Part shown: one piece after another, positions 39,005 through 47,027 of the stretch | How positions within the stretch are numbered: position 1 is the first letter of the stretch | Layout: every line of letters starts with the position of its first letter | NCBI RefSeq assembly: GCF_002761755.1 | Contig: NZ_PEOG01000006.1 | Span: 62,001-126,000, forward strand | Source of the DNA: Roseateles chitinivorans | GTDB lineage: Bacteria; Pseudomonadota; Gammaproteobacteria; Burkholderiales; Burkholderiaceae_C | DNA length: 64,000 nt | Direction: 5' to 3' | Notes under the pieces: generated by a model | Database searches by the model: none | Seen by the model: only the letters and a program-made list of their open reading frames with translations | Told to the model about the DNA's origin: nothing | Program-made: the position numbers and the translations under genes

Positions 39005-39796
39005 TTACTCGAGGCCTTCGGCGTCCTGCTTGCGTGCGAACACATAGCCGGCGCCGCGCACCGTCAGCACCCGTCGCGGGTTCTTGGGATCGTCCTCGAT
39101 CACCGAGCGGATGCGGGAGATGTGCACGTCGATCGAGCGGTCGAAGGCCTCCAGCGGATGGCCCTTGAGCGCATCCATGATCTGGTCGCGCGACAGCACG
39201 CGGCCCGGGCTCTGCGCCAGCACGACCAGCAGGTCGAACTGGTGGCTGGTCAGGTCGCAGGCATTGCCGTCCAGACGCACCTGGCGCGCCGCCAGGTCGA
39301 TCTCCAGCCGGCCGAAGCGCAGCACCTCGTCGCCCATCGCCTGAGGCTCGGTACGGCGCAGCAGCGCCTTCACGCGGGCCTGCAGCTCGCGCGGCTCGAA
39401 GGGCTTGGGCAGGTAGTCGTCGGCACCGAGTTCCAGGCCCAGGATGCGGTCCATCGGCTCGCCGCGGGCCGACAGCATCAGCACCGGCAGGCGGCGCCAG
39501 CGCTTGTCGCCGCGCAGCTGGCGGCAGAACTCGAGGCCGTCGCCGTCAGGCAGCATCAGGTCCAGGACCAGCAGCTCGAACTGGCCGGACTCCAGCTCCG
39601 AGCGGCCTTGCGCCAGCGAACCGGCGAAGCTCACGTCGAAGCCGGCGCTGCTGAGATAGTCGCCCAGCATCGCGGTCAGCCGGGCGTCGTCGTCGATCAG
39701 GAGCAGTCGTGGATTCATCGGGCGTTGCGAGGCGGCCATCGACCGGGCCGGATCGGCCTGGCCGCGCGCCGCGGACTCATCGAAAGACTGAAGCAT
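39005..39796 (-). CDS. OmpR family response regulator (CpxR-like)
   Basis: A 263-residue regulator: receiver domain (about 28-140) with LLLIDDDARL, phospho-accepting Asp79 in VLDLMLPDGDG, LMLSARGE and the YLPKPFEPREL lysine, then a winged-helix DNA-binding domain (about 155-255) ending GAGYVFARK. The start at 39796 gives 27 residues before the core but has a good GGGAGG ribosome site; an internal ATG at 39718 would give the more usual N-terminus. It is adjacent to the kinase gene and 16 bp behind the Spy/CpxP-like gene. Confidence 0.93.
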   Translation of the reverse strand: MLQSFDESAARGQADPARSMAASQRPMNPRLLLIDDDARLTAMLGDYLSSAGFDVSFAGSLAQGRSELESGQFELLVLDLMLPDGDGLEFCRQLRGDKRWRRLPVLMLSARGEPMDRILGLELGADDYLPKPFEPRELQARVKALLRRTEPQAMGDEVLRFGRLEIDLAARQVRLDGNACDLTSHQFDLLVVLAQSPGRVLSRDQIMDALKGHPLEAFDRSIDVHISRIRSVIEDDPKNPRRVLTVRGAGYVFARKQDAEGLE

Positions 39797-39812
39797 AGCC
39801 GGCCTCCCGCGC

Positions 39813-40382
39813 TCAGCGTTCGGTGAAAGGTTGCGGCACCGGGTTGTCCGGATTCGCGCCCTGGCGGTCCTTCCGGTGCTGGGCGTGGTCCTTCATGCGC
39901 AGCTTCATCTTCTCCCGCTGCTGCTTCTTGAGTTCGGCGATCTTGGCGCGCTGCTCGGGGGTGAGCACGCGCGACGCATCGATCATCGCCAGCGTGAGGC
40001 GCTTGGAGGCGACCTCGTGCTGCGCGGCGATCTGCTGACGCAGCTGCTCGACCGCATTGGCGTCGACGGTGGGCGCGGTGAACAGCGCTTCCATGCGCTC
40101 ATGCAGCTGGCGGCCGGTCTCGCGCTGGCCCTTCAGGTCGTTCTGGGCGGCCTCGAAGATCTGCTTGAGCTGGGCGCGCTGGGCGTCGGTGACGCCGGCT
40201 TCCTTCAGCAGACGGCCTTGCATCGGGAAGCCGCCGAAGTCGTGGCCGCCGCGATGCATCGCATGCGGCGGCGGCGGCGGCATGTCGCCAGGAGCGGATT
40301 GGGCTTGCACGGACAGTGCGGCCACGCCGAGGCTCGCAGCCAGCACCAGCATCGTGAGGGGTCGGGTAATGCGTTTGACCAT
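39813..40382 (-). CDS. Spy/CpxP family periplasmic protein
   Basis: A 189-residue protein: signal peptide (ITRPLTMLVLAASLGVAALS, cleavage near VQAQS), a His/Pro/Gly/Met-rich linker (DMPPPPPHAMHRGGHDFGGF), then helical Spy-like repeats VTDAQRAQLKQIFEAAQNDL and LTPEQRAKIAELKKQQREKM (the LTxxQ motifs). Spy is a periplasmic chaperone and CpxP an inhibitor of the CpxA kinase. The His/Met-rich segment could bind metal (inference). GGAGATT lies upstream of the ATG at 40382. It leads the operon with the regulator and kinase. Confidence 0.88.
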   Translation of the reverse strand: MVKRITRPLTMLVLAASLGVAALSVQAQSAPGDMPPPPPHAMHRGGHDFGGFPMQGRLLKEAGVTDAQRAQLKQIFEAAQNDLKGQRETGRQLHERMEALFTAPTVDANAVEQLRQQIAAQHEVASKRLTLAMIDASRVLTPEQRAKIAELKKQQREKMKLRMKDHAQHRKDRQGANPDNPVPQPFTER

Positions 40383-40485
40383 CTCGGAATCTCCAATTCG
40401 TTTGGGGGTGAGGAGATGGTCGGCGGCGCGCGTCAATCGCCCATGGGTGCGCCGTAAAGATTCGTGAAATGAATCGGCCCCAATG

Positions 40486-40528
40486 AAAAACGCCCGCGAC
40501 ACCTCTTGAAATCGAGGCCTCGCGGGCG
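40486..40528 (-). terminator. Rho-independent terminator after ettA
   Basis: On the minus strand CGCCCGCGA and TCGCGGGCG pair around a 20-nt loop and end in TTTTT, about 55 bases past the ettA stop and before the Spy-like gene. Confidence 0.8.
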
Positions 40529-40581
40529 CCTGGAGCGACCCGCGCCAGAGGGCGCGGATCGACGACTGGCTACCGGGTCGA

Positions 40582-42246
40582 TCAGGCGATCGGCTTGAAG
40601 CGCACCCGCTTCGGACGTGCGCCTTCCTCGCCCAGGCGCTTCTTCTTGTCAGCTTCGTATTCGTGGAAGTTGCCGTCGAAGAAGAACCACTGCGAGTCGC
40701 CCTCGCAGGCCAGGATGTGGGTGCAGATGCGGTCCAGGAACCAGCGATCGTGGGAAATCACCATCGCCGAGCCGCCGAACTCCAGCAGCGCCTCTTCCAG
40801 CGCGCGCAGGGTTTCGACGTCCAGGTCGTTGGACGGTTCGTCCAGCATCAGCACGTTGCCGCCCTGGGCCAGGGTCTTGGCCAGGTGCAGGCGACCGCGC
40901 TCGCCGCCAGACAGCTGGCCGACCATCTTCTGCTGGTCGTTGCCCTTGAAGTTGAAGCGGCCGATGTAGGCGCGCGACGGCATCACGAACTTGCCGACGA
41001 CGATGTTGTCCAGGCCGCCCGAGACGTCTTCCCACACCGTCTTGTTGGCATCCAGGCTCTGGCGGCTCTGGTCGACGAAGGCCAGCTTGGCCGTCTTGCC
41101 GATCTTCACCGTGCCCGAGTCCGGCTGCTCGACGCCCTGGATCATGCGGAACAGCGTCGACTTGCCGGCGCCGTTCGGGCCGATGATGCCGACGATCGCG
41201 CCGGGCGGAACCTTGAACGACAGGTTGTCGATCAGCACGCGGTCGCCGAAGGACTTGGTCACGTTCTCGAACTCGATGACCTCATTGCCCAGGCGCTCGG
41301 CCACGGGGATGAAGATCTCGTTCGTCTCGTTGCGCTTCTGGTATTCGACGTCGCTCAGTTCCTCGAAGCGGGCCAGGCGCGCCTTGCTCTTGGCCTGGCG
41401 GCCCTTGGCGTTGGAGCGGACCCACTTCAGTTCTTCCTTCATCGCCTTGGCGCGGGCGTCCTCGGACTTCTGCTCCTGCTCCAGGCGACGCTCCTTCTGG
41501 TCCAGCCAGTCGGAGTAGTTGCCCTTCCAGGGGATGCCATGGCCGCGGTCCAGTTCCAGGATCCATTCGGCGGCGTTGTCGAGGAAGTAGCGATCGTGGG
41601 TGATGGCCACGACGGTGCCCGGGAAGCGCTGCAGGAACTGCTCCAGCCACTCCACCGATTCGGCGTCCAGGTGGTTGGTCGGTTCGTCCAGCAGCAGCAT
41701 GTCGGGCTTGGACAGCAGCAGGCGGCACAGCGCCACGCGGCGCTTCTCGCCGCCGGACAGCACGCCGATGTTGGCGTCCCACGGCGGCAGGTTCAGCGCG
41801 TCCGCGGCCAGTTCCAGCTGCAGGTCGGTGTTCTCCGAACCGGCCGCGGCGATGATCGCCTCGAGCTCGCCCTGCTCGGCGGCCAGCGCGTCGAAGTCGG
41901 CGTCCGGCTCGGCGTAGGCGGCGTAGACCTCGTCCAGGCGCTTCTTGGCGGCCAGCACGCCGCCGATGCCTTCCTCGACCGCTTCACGCACGGTCTGGTC
42001 CGGATTGAGCTTGGGCTCCTGCTCCAGGTAGCCGATCTTGATGCCGGGCATCGGGATCGCCTCGCCCTCGATCTCCTTGTCGACGCCGGCCATGATCTTC
42101 AGCAGCGTGGACTTGCCCGAGCCGTTCAGGCCCAGCACGCCGATCTTGGCGCCGGGGAAGAAGGACAGCGAGATGTCCTTGAGGATGTGGCGTTTCGGGG
42201 GAACCGTCTTGTTGACGCGGTTCATCGAAAAGACGTATTGAGCCAT
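40582..42246 (-). CDS. ettA: Energy-dependent translational throttle protein EttA
   Basis: A 554-residue ABC-F protein with two ATPase domains and no membrane part. Seen: Walker A GLNGSGKST and GPNGAGKST, signatures LSGGEKRRVALCRLLL and LSGGERGRLHLAKTLA, Walker B LLLDEPTNHLDAESV and LMLDEPSNDLDVETL, and the linker with ALCRLL...AKSKARLARFEELSDVEY. EttA binds the ribosomal E site and gates the first elongation step by the ATP/ADP ratio. Length and opening (MAQYVFSMNRVNKTVPPKRH) match the family exactly. It is a separate transcript ended by a strong terminator. Confidence 0.96.
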   Translation of the reverse strand: MAQYVFSMNRVNKTVPPKRHILKDISLSFFPGAKIGVLGLNGSGKSTLLKIMAGVDKEIEGEAIPMPGIKIGYLEQEPKLNPDQTVREAVEEGIGGVLAAKKRLDEVYAAYAEPDADFDALAAEQGELEAIIAAAGSENTDLQLELAADALNLPPWDANIGVLSGGEKRRVALCRLLLSKPDMLLLDEPTNHLDAESVEWLEQFLQRFPGTVVAITHDRYFLDNAAEWILELDRGHGIPWKGNYSDWLDQKERRLEQEQKSEDARAKAMKEELKWVRSNAKGRQAKSKARLARFEELSDVEYQKRNETNEIFIPVAERLGNEVIEFENVTKSFGDRVLIDNLSFKVPPGAIVGIIGPNGAGKSTLFRMIQGVEQPDSGTVKIGKTAKLAFVDQSRQSLDANKTVWEDVSGGLDNIVVGKFVMPSRAYIGRFNFKGNDQQKMVGQLSGGERGRLHLAKTLAQGGNVLMLDEPSNDLDVETLRALEEALLEFGGSAMVISHDRWFLDRICTHILACEGDSQWFFFDGNFHEYEADKKKRLGEEGARPKRVRFKPIA

Positions 42247-42447
42247 GGCGATGGTTGTTCAGCGTTTCGTGGGTTGACCTGGGAGGCCCCTTGGGCGCCG
42301 GGGATCGCGGAGTGATCCGGCGGCCGGGGTGTGCATGGGCGGTGGGGGCTCGCCCGGGCAATAGGCATGCATTGTCGCAGCTTCCGCCCATGCCCCTAAA
42401 CTCGATCGCCCTTCCCACCTTCCCCTCATCTTCCCATTCGCACCGAG

Positions 42448-44088
42448 ATGACCACCATGCCGTTCCGTCCCATCTCCGTCCGATCGCGCGCGCCAAGCGC
42501 GCGCCTGGCCCGGGCCGCGCTGGCCGCCCTGCCGATGGCGCTGGCCCTCGTCACTGGCGGCCTGCAGGCCCAGACGCTGCGCTGGGCCAGCCAGGGCGAC
42601 ATGCAGACGGCCGATCCGCATTCGCAGAACGAGATCGTCACCAACGCGATGAACGGCCAGGTCTACGAGCGGCTGGTCTCGCGCGACCGCCACCTCAACC
42701 TGGTGCCGGGTCTTGCCACCGAGTGGACCCAGCTCAAGCCCACGCTGTGGCGGCTCAAGCTGCGCCAGGGCGTGAAATTCCACGACGGTTCGCCGTTCAC
42801 CGCCGACGACGTGGTGTTCTCGATCAACCGGGCGAAGGATCCCTACTCGCAGATCAGCGTCTACGCGCAGGCGGTGGGGACGCCGCGCAAGATCGACGAC
42901 TTCACCGTCGAGTTCCAGCTCGACAAGGTCAATCCGATCTTCCTGCAGCACCTGGACACGCTGTTCATCATGAGCAAGCGCTGGTGCGAGCAGCACAAGG
43001 TCGTCCAGCCGCAGAACTTCAAGGACAAGCAGGAAACCTATGCCGCGACGCATGCGAACGGCACCGGCCCCTACCAGATGACGGCCCGCGAGCCCGGCAT
43101 CCGCACCACGTTCAAGCGCAACCCCGACTGGTGGGGCAAGTTCGACGGCAACGTCCAGGACGCCGTCTACACGCCGATCGCCAACGACGCGACGCGGCTG
43201 GCGGCGCTGGTCTCCGGCGAGATCGACTTCGTGCTCGACCCCTCGCCGCGCGACATCCCCAAGCTCAAGCAGACGCCGCAGGTGAAGGTCCAGGAAGGGC
43301 CGGAGAACCGCATCGTCTTCATCGGCATGGACCAGGCGCGCGACAAGCTGCTGTACGCGAAGGTGCCGGGCGACAAGAACCCGTTCAAGGACCTGCGCGT
43401 GCGCCAGGCGCTGTACCAGGCCGTCGACATCCAGACGCTGCGCACCAAGCTGATGAACGGGCTGAGCCTGCCCACCGGCGGCCTGACGCCGTCGCCGCTG
43501 GGCGCGTTCAACGACCCGCAGCTCGAGACCCGGCTGCCCTACGACCTGACCGCCGCGCGCAAGCTGATGGCCGACGCCGGCTATGCCAACGGCTTCGAGG
43601 TCACCCTGGACTGCACCAACAACCGCTACATCAACGACGAGCGCATCTGCCTGGCGCTGGCGTCGATGTGGGCGCAGCTCAAGGTGAAGGTCAAGGTCAA
43701 CGCGCAGCCGCGGGTGCTGATGTTCCCCAAGCTGGAGAAGCTGGACACCAGTCTCTACATGTATGGCTGGGGCGGCAGCATCACCGACGCCGAGGTCGCG
43801 ATGACGCCGCTGATGCGCAACCGCGGCGAGAAGTCGGTCGGCCAGTACAACTTCGGCAACTGGAAGGACGACAAGTTCGACGAACTGGCCGCCGCCTCGA
43901 GCGAGGAGGCCGACCCGAAGAAGCGCGAGGCGCTGATCAAGGCCGCGCTGGCCGAGTTCCGGTCACAGGTGCACCTGATCCCGCTGCACCGCCAGATGAT
44001 CCCGTGGGCCACGCGGGCCAACGTGACGGTGGTCCATCGCCCGGACAACTGGTTCGAGCTGCGCTGGGCGTCGGTCGCGGCGAAGTGA
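42448..44088 (+). CDS. Peptide/nickel-type ABC transporter substrate-binding protein (family 5)
   Basis: A 546-residue periplasmic solute-binding protein. The N-terminal 40 residues contain an Arg-rich region and AALAALPMALALVTGGLQAQ as signal peptide. The mature part begins TLRWASQGDMQTADPHSQNE, then GLATEWTQLKPTLWRLKLRQ, GVKFHDGSPFTADDVVFSIN and later LRVRQALYQAVDIQTLRTKL. This is the OppA/DppA fold used for peptides, opines or glutathione. The ATG at 42448 or the one at 42457 is possible. No transporter partner genes are adjacent. It converges on a response regulator gene with a repeat element between. Confidence 0.9.
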   Translation: MTTMPFRPISVRSRAPSARLARAALAALPMALALVTGGLQAQTLRWASQGDMQTADPHSQNEIVTNAMNGQVYERLVSRDRHLNLVPGLATEWTQLKPTLWRLKLRQGVKFHDGSPFTADDVVFSINRAKDPYSQISVYAQAVGTPRKIDDFTVEFQLDKVNPIFLQHLDTLFIMSKRWCEQHKVVQPQNFKDKQETYAATHANGTGPYQMTAREPGIRTTFKRNPDWWGKFDGNVQDAVYTPIANDATRLAALVSGEIDFVLDPSPRDIPKLKQTPQVKVQEGPENRIVFIGMDQARDKLLYAKVPGDKNPFKDLRVRQALYQAVDIQTLRTKLMNGLSLPTGGLTPSPLGAFNDPQLETRLPYDLTAARKLMADAGYANGFEVTLDCTNNRYINDERICLALASMWAQLKVKVKVNAQPRVLMFPKLEKLDTSLYMYGWGGSITDAEVAMTPLMRNRGEKSVGQYNFGNWKDDKFDELAAASSEEADPKKREALIKAALAEFRSQVHLIPLHRQMIPWATRANVTVVHRPDNWFELRWASVAAK

Positions 44089-44092
44089 CGGA

Positions 44093-44136
44093 GAGCCCCT
44101 CGCCCGCGAAGCGGGAGAGGGATCGGGGTGGGGCTC
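44093..44136. repeat. REP-like palindromic element
   Basis: An outer stem GAGCCCC/GGGGCTC (44093-44099, 44130-44136) encloses an inner stem CTCGCCCGC/GCGGGAGAG. The core (CCCGCGAAGCGGGAGAGGG) resembles a short palindrome found repeatedly between genes of many beta- and gammaproteobacteria. It sits exactly between convergent genes and may terminate both. Confidence 0.6.
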
Positions 44137-44150
44137 CGTGCCTGGCTCGG

Positions 44151-44858
44151 TCAGCGCAGCGGCGGGTCGAACAGGTACCCGATTCCCCGCACGGTCCGGA
44201 TCAGCGGCGAGCTCGGATCGTCGTTGAGCTTCTGCCGCAGCCGCGACACCATCAGGTCCACCGAGCGCTCCAGCGCGTTGACCCCATCGCCGCGCGCCAG
44301 GTGCAGCAGTTCCTGGCGTTGCAGGACGCTGTGCGGCCGCTCGAGGAAGGCCCGCAGCAGCTTGTATTCGCTCTGGGAGAGCACGACGCAGAAACCCCCG
44401 GGCCCGGTCAGGCGGCGCGTCATCGGCTCGAGCCGGAACCGGCCGAACATCAGCACCTCCGCCGCGTCGCCCTCGCGGGGCCGCAGCAGCGCCTTGATGC
44501 GGGCCTGCAGCTCGCGCGGTTCGCCGTCCTTGGCCAGTACCGCATCGGCCCCGCGCTCCAGCGCCAGCACCCGCTCCAACGTGCTGTCCTGCTGCAGCAG
44601 CACGATCACCGGTAGCCGCGAGCGCTGCCTGAGCCGCGTCAGCGCGCCCCAACCCGCCTCCCGCGCATCGCTCGGATCGATCAGGGCCAGGTCCACCGGC
44701 AGCAGCGGCACGCGGTCCAGCAAGGCCGCCTCGCTGCTGTCGGTGACGCGAAAACCCCAGGCCCGCATCAGGCCGGCGAATCGCAGGCGCGCATGCGGGT
44801 CGGGGTCCAGCAGCAGCAAATGGGTGCCGGCGGCAGGATCGGGAAACAGGGCGCTCAT
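44151..44858 (-). CDS. Lone OmpR-family response regulator with atypical receiver
   Basis: A 235-residue regulator: receiver-like domain (about 12-125) and winged-helix DNA-binding domain (about 135-232) with VLSQSEYKLLRAFLERPHSV and SVDLMVSRLRQKLNDDPSSP, ending RTVRGIGYLFDPPLR. In the receiver, Asp18/Asp20, Asp61 (LALIDPSDA) and Lys110 can be seen, but the conserved Thr/Ser after beta-4 appears replaced (VIVLLQQDS) and the Lys is followed by Asp rather than Pro. No kinase gene is adjacent. The ATG at 44858 gives a normal length; longer readings have no support. Target genes unknown. Confidence 0.85.
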   Translation of the reverse strand: MSALFPDPAAGTHLLLLDPDPHARLRFAGLMRAWGFRVTDSSEAALLDRVPLLPVDLALIDPSDAREAGWGALTRLRQRSRLPVIVLLQQDSTLERVLALERGADAVLAKDGEPRELQARIKALLRPREGDAAEVLMFGRFRLEPMTRRLTGPGGFCVVLSQSEYKLLRAFLERPHSVLQRQELLHLARGDGVNALERSVDLMVSRLRQKLNDDPSSPLIRTVRGIGYLFDPPLR

Positions 44859-45151
44859 GGACAAGGGGGCAAGTGGCAACACTGGCGCAAGACTATGCCG
44901 CCGCAACCCCGTCCGAAGGCCGATCAGCACGGGCCTCGCAGCCCTTTTTACCCGCGGTTTACCGCCCCGAAACACGACTGCGGGCACCGACACGCGGGGC
45001 TGAATGACGGCTGTCACCGAGCTTGCGCCAAGCTGTCCGCGGCCTGCGCATTCCGGGGGGCCGGATGGGCCGATCGCGCCCGGCCAAGCGTGTCGATCGC
45101 GTGAGCAACCCGTGCGGAACTTGCATCCTTCCGACCTCGGGCGCGACCGAT
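44859..45151. other. Intergenic stretch without a recognisable gene
   Basis: About 290 bases between the lone response regulator and the rhlE promoter region. No plausible reading frame or RNA gene was seen. It should contain the minus-strand promoter of the regulator, but no convincing boxes were found. Confidence 0.5.
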
Positions 45152-45165
45152 CCCCCTGTAGGGGG
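45152..45165. promoter_or_regulatory. Palindrome at the -35 region of rhlE
   Basis: CCCCCTGTAGGGGG is an inverted repeat (5-bp arms) positioned where the -35 box would lie for the TACAAT downstream. It could be an operator; no -35 consensus is visible here. Confidence 0.3.
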
Positions 45166-45178
45166 ACACCCCCTCGGC

Positions 45179-45184
45179 TACAAT
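45179..45184 (+). promoter_or_regulatory. -10 element of rhlE
   Basis: TACAAT followed by a C-run; transcription would start near 45191, about 135 bases before the rhlE start codon. Confidence 0.5.
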
Positions 45185-45194
45185 CCCCCCCATC

Positions 45195-45221
45195 ACCGCG
45201 GCTCAGTCTTGCCGCGGTTTT
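45195..45221 (+). promoter_or_regulatory. 5'-end hairpin in the rhlE leader, terminator-like
   Basis: ACCGCGG (45195-45201) and CCGCGGT (45212-45218) form a 7-bp stem with a 10-nt loop, then TTTT. It begins only a few bases after the expected start of transcription. It could protect the mRNA 5' end or act as an attenuator; which one is not clear. Confidence 0.5.
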
Positions 45222-45325
45222 CATTTCTGAGCTCACGCTCTCCCACGGCAGCCGAAGACTGGCGCCAGGCCCCACGGGCCGGCGCGCTGCACACAAAGCC
45301 CGTCCGGGCACGAACAAAGCAGCTT

Positions 45326-46876
45326 ATGAGTTTTGACGCACTGGGGCTCTCCCAGCCCCTGCTCCGCGCGATCGCCGATGCCGGCTACTCGACCCCCACC
45401 CCCATCCAGAGCCAGGCGATTCCCGCCGTCCTGACCGGCGGCGACCTGATGGCCGGCGCCCAGACCGGCACCGGCAAGACCGCCGGCTTCACCCTGCCCG
45501 TGCTGGAGCGCCTGTCCGCCGGCAAGCCGGTGCGCGACGCCAAGGGCCGCATCGCCATCCGTGCCCTGGTGCTGACTCCGACGCGCGAGCTGGCGGCGCA
45601 GGTCGAGGAAAGCGTTCGCACCTACGGCAAGTACCTGCCGCTGACCAGCATGGTCATGTTCGGCGGCGTCGGCATGCAGCCGCAGATCGACAGGCTGCGC
45701 AAGGGCGTGGACATCCTGGTGGCGACGCCCGGCCGCCTGCTGGACCATGCGCAGCAAGGCACGCTGGACCTGTCCAAGGTCGAGATCCTGGTGCTGGACG
45801 AAGCCGACCGCATGCTGGACATGGGTTTCATCCATGACATCAAGAAGGTGCTGGCGCTGCTGCCGGCCAAGAAGCAGAGCCTGCTGTTCTCGGCGACCTT
45901 CAGCGATGAGATCAAGGCGCTGGCCGACCGGCTGCTGGACAACCCGGGCCTGATCGAGGTCGCGCGCCGCAATGCCACCGCCGACACGATCGCCCAGCGC
46001 ATCCACCCGGTCGACCGCGACAAGAAGAAGGAACTGCTGGCCCACCTGATCACCAAGCACGACTGGCATCAGGTGCTGGTGTTCACGCGGATGAAGCACG
46101 GCGCCAACCGCCTGGCCGAGTTCCTGGACAAGCAGGGCATCACCGCGATGGCGATCCACGGCAACAAGAGCCAGGGCGCTCGCACCAAGGCGCTGTCCGA
46201 GTTCAAGAGCGGCGACCTGAAGGTGCTGGTGGCGACCGACATCGCCGCGCGCGGCATCGACATCGACCAGTTGCCCCACGTCATCAACTACGAGCTGCCC
46301 AATGTGGCCGAGGACTATGTGCACCGCATCGGCCGCACCGGTCGCGCCGGCGCGCAGGGCGAGGCGTTGTCGCTGGTGTGCGTCGACGAGGAAGGTTTCC
46401 TGCGCGACATCCAGAAGCTGATCAAGCGCGAGATCCCGCGCGAGGTGGTGCCCGGCTTCGAGCCGGATCCGAACGCCAAGGCCGAACCGATCGTGATGGG
46501 CCGCATGGTCCTCAACGGCGGCGTGGGCAAGTCGTCGGGTTCGCCGCGCCCGGCCGGTGGCGGCGGTGGCCGTCGTGGCGGCGGCGGCGGTGGTGGTCGC
46601 TCGCAAGGCCAGGGTCGTCCGCAGGGCGGCGGCCAGGGCGGACGTCCGGCGCAAGGCGCCCAAGGCGGCCAAGGCGGCCAGCGCAGCGGTGGCAACAGCG
46701 GCGGCCAGGGCCAGCGGCAGGGTCAGGGCGGCCAGGGGCAAGGCCAGCGGACATCGCAAGGTCAGAGCGCCGGTGGCCAGCGCCACGGTCAAGGCCAGGG
46801 CCAGGGCAGCCGTCACGGCAGCCAGGGCAATCGACCGGCCGGCTCGGCGCTGACGCGCCCGAAGTCGACCTCCTGA
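45326..46876 (+). CDS. rhlE: DEAD-box ATP-dependent RNA helicase RhlE
   Basis: A 516-residue DEAD-box helicase. Seen: Q motif [11 protein letters not shown], Walker [44 protein letters not shown] and [10 protein letters not shown], in the expected order through about residue 375. The C-terminal 110 residues are Gly/Gln/Arg-rich (RGG-like), probably binding RNA non-specifically and able to phase-separate. It helps remodel ribosome precursors and structured RNA, often in the cold. The ATG at 45326 starts [13 protein letters not shown], the family start. The leader carries a hairpin and the gene ends in a strong terminator. Confidence 0.95.
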   Translation: MSFDALGLSQPLLRAIADAGYSTPTPIQSQAIPAVLTGGDLMAGAQTGTGKTAGFTLPVLERLSAGKPVRDAKGRIAIRALVLTPTRELAAQVEESVRTYGKYLPLTSMVMFGGVGMQPQIDRLRKGVDILVATPGRLLDHAQQGTLDLSKVEILVLDEADRMLDMGFIHDIKKVLALLPAKKQSLLFSATFSDEIKALADRLLDNPGLIEVARRNATADTIAQRIHPVDRDKKKELLAHLITKHDWHQVLVFTRMKHGANRLAEFLDKQGITAMAIHGNKSQGARTKALSEFKSGDLKVLVATDIAARGIDIDQLPHVINYELPNVAEDYVHRIGRTGRAGAQGEALSLVCVDEEGFLRDIQKLIKREIPREVVPGFEPDPNAKAEPIVMGRMVLNGGVGKSSGSPRPAGGGGGRRGGGGGGGRSQGQGRPQGGGQGGRPAQGAQGGQGGQRSGGNSGGQGQRQGQGGQGQGQRTSQGQSAGGQRHGQGQGQGSRHGSQGNRPAGSALTRPKSTS

Positions 46877-46900
46877 CCGGCCGGCTTCGGCCGAGCAACG

Positions 46901-46927
46901 ACGGCGCCGTCATCGGCGCCGTTTTCA
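46901..46927 (+). terminator. Rho-independent terminator after rhlE
   Basis: ACGGCGCC pairs with GGCGCCGT around a short GTCATC loop, followed by TTTTC, 24 bases past the rhlE stop. Confidence 0.8.
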
Positions 46928-47027
46928 TTTCCACCGTCGCCTGCCCGCCTTTGGCTCTTGCGGCATCGTGCGCGGCGCCCACATCGGCCTCGCCTGCCCG
47001 CCTTGGGCATACTCGCGGCCACTCCCC

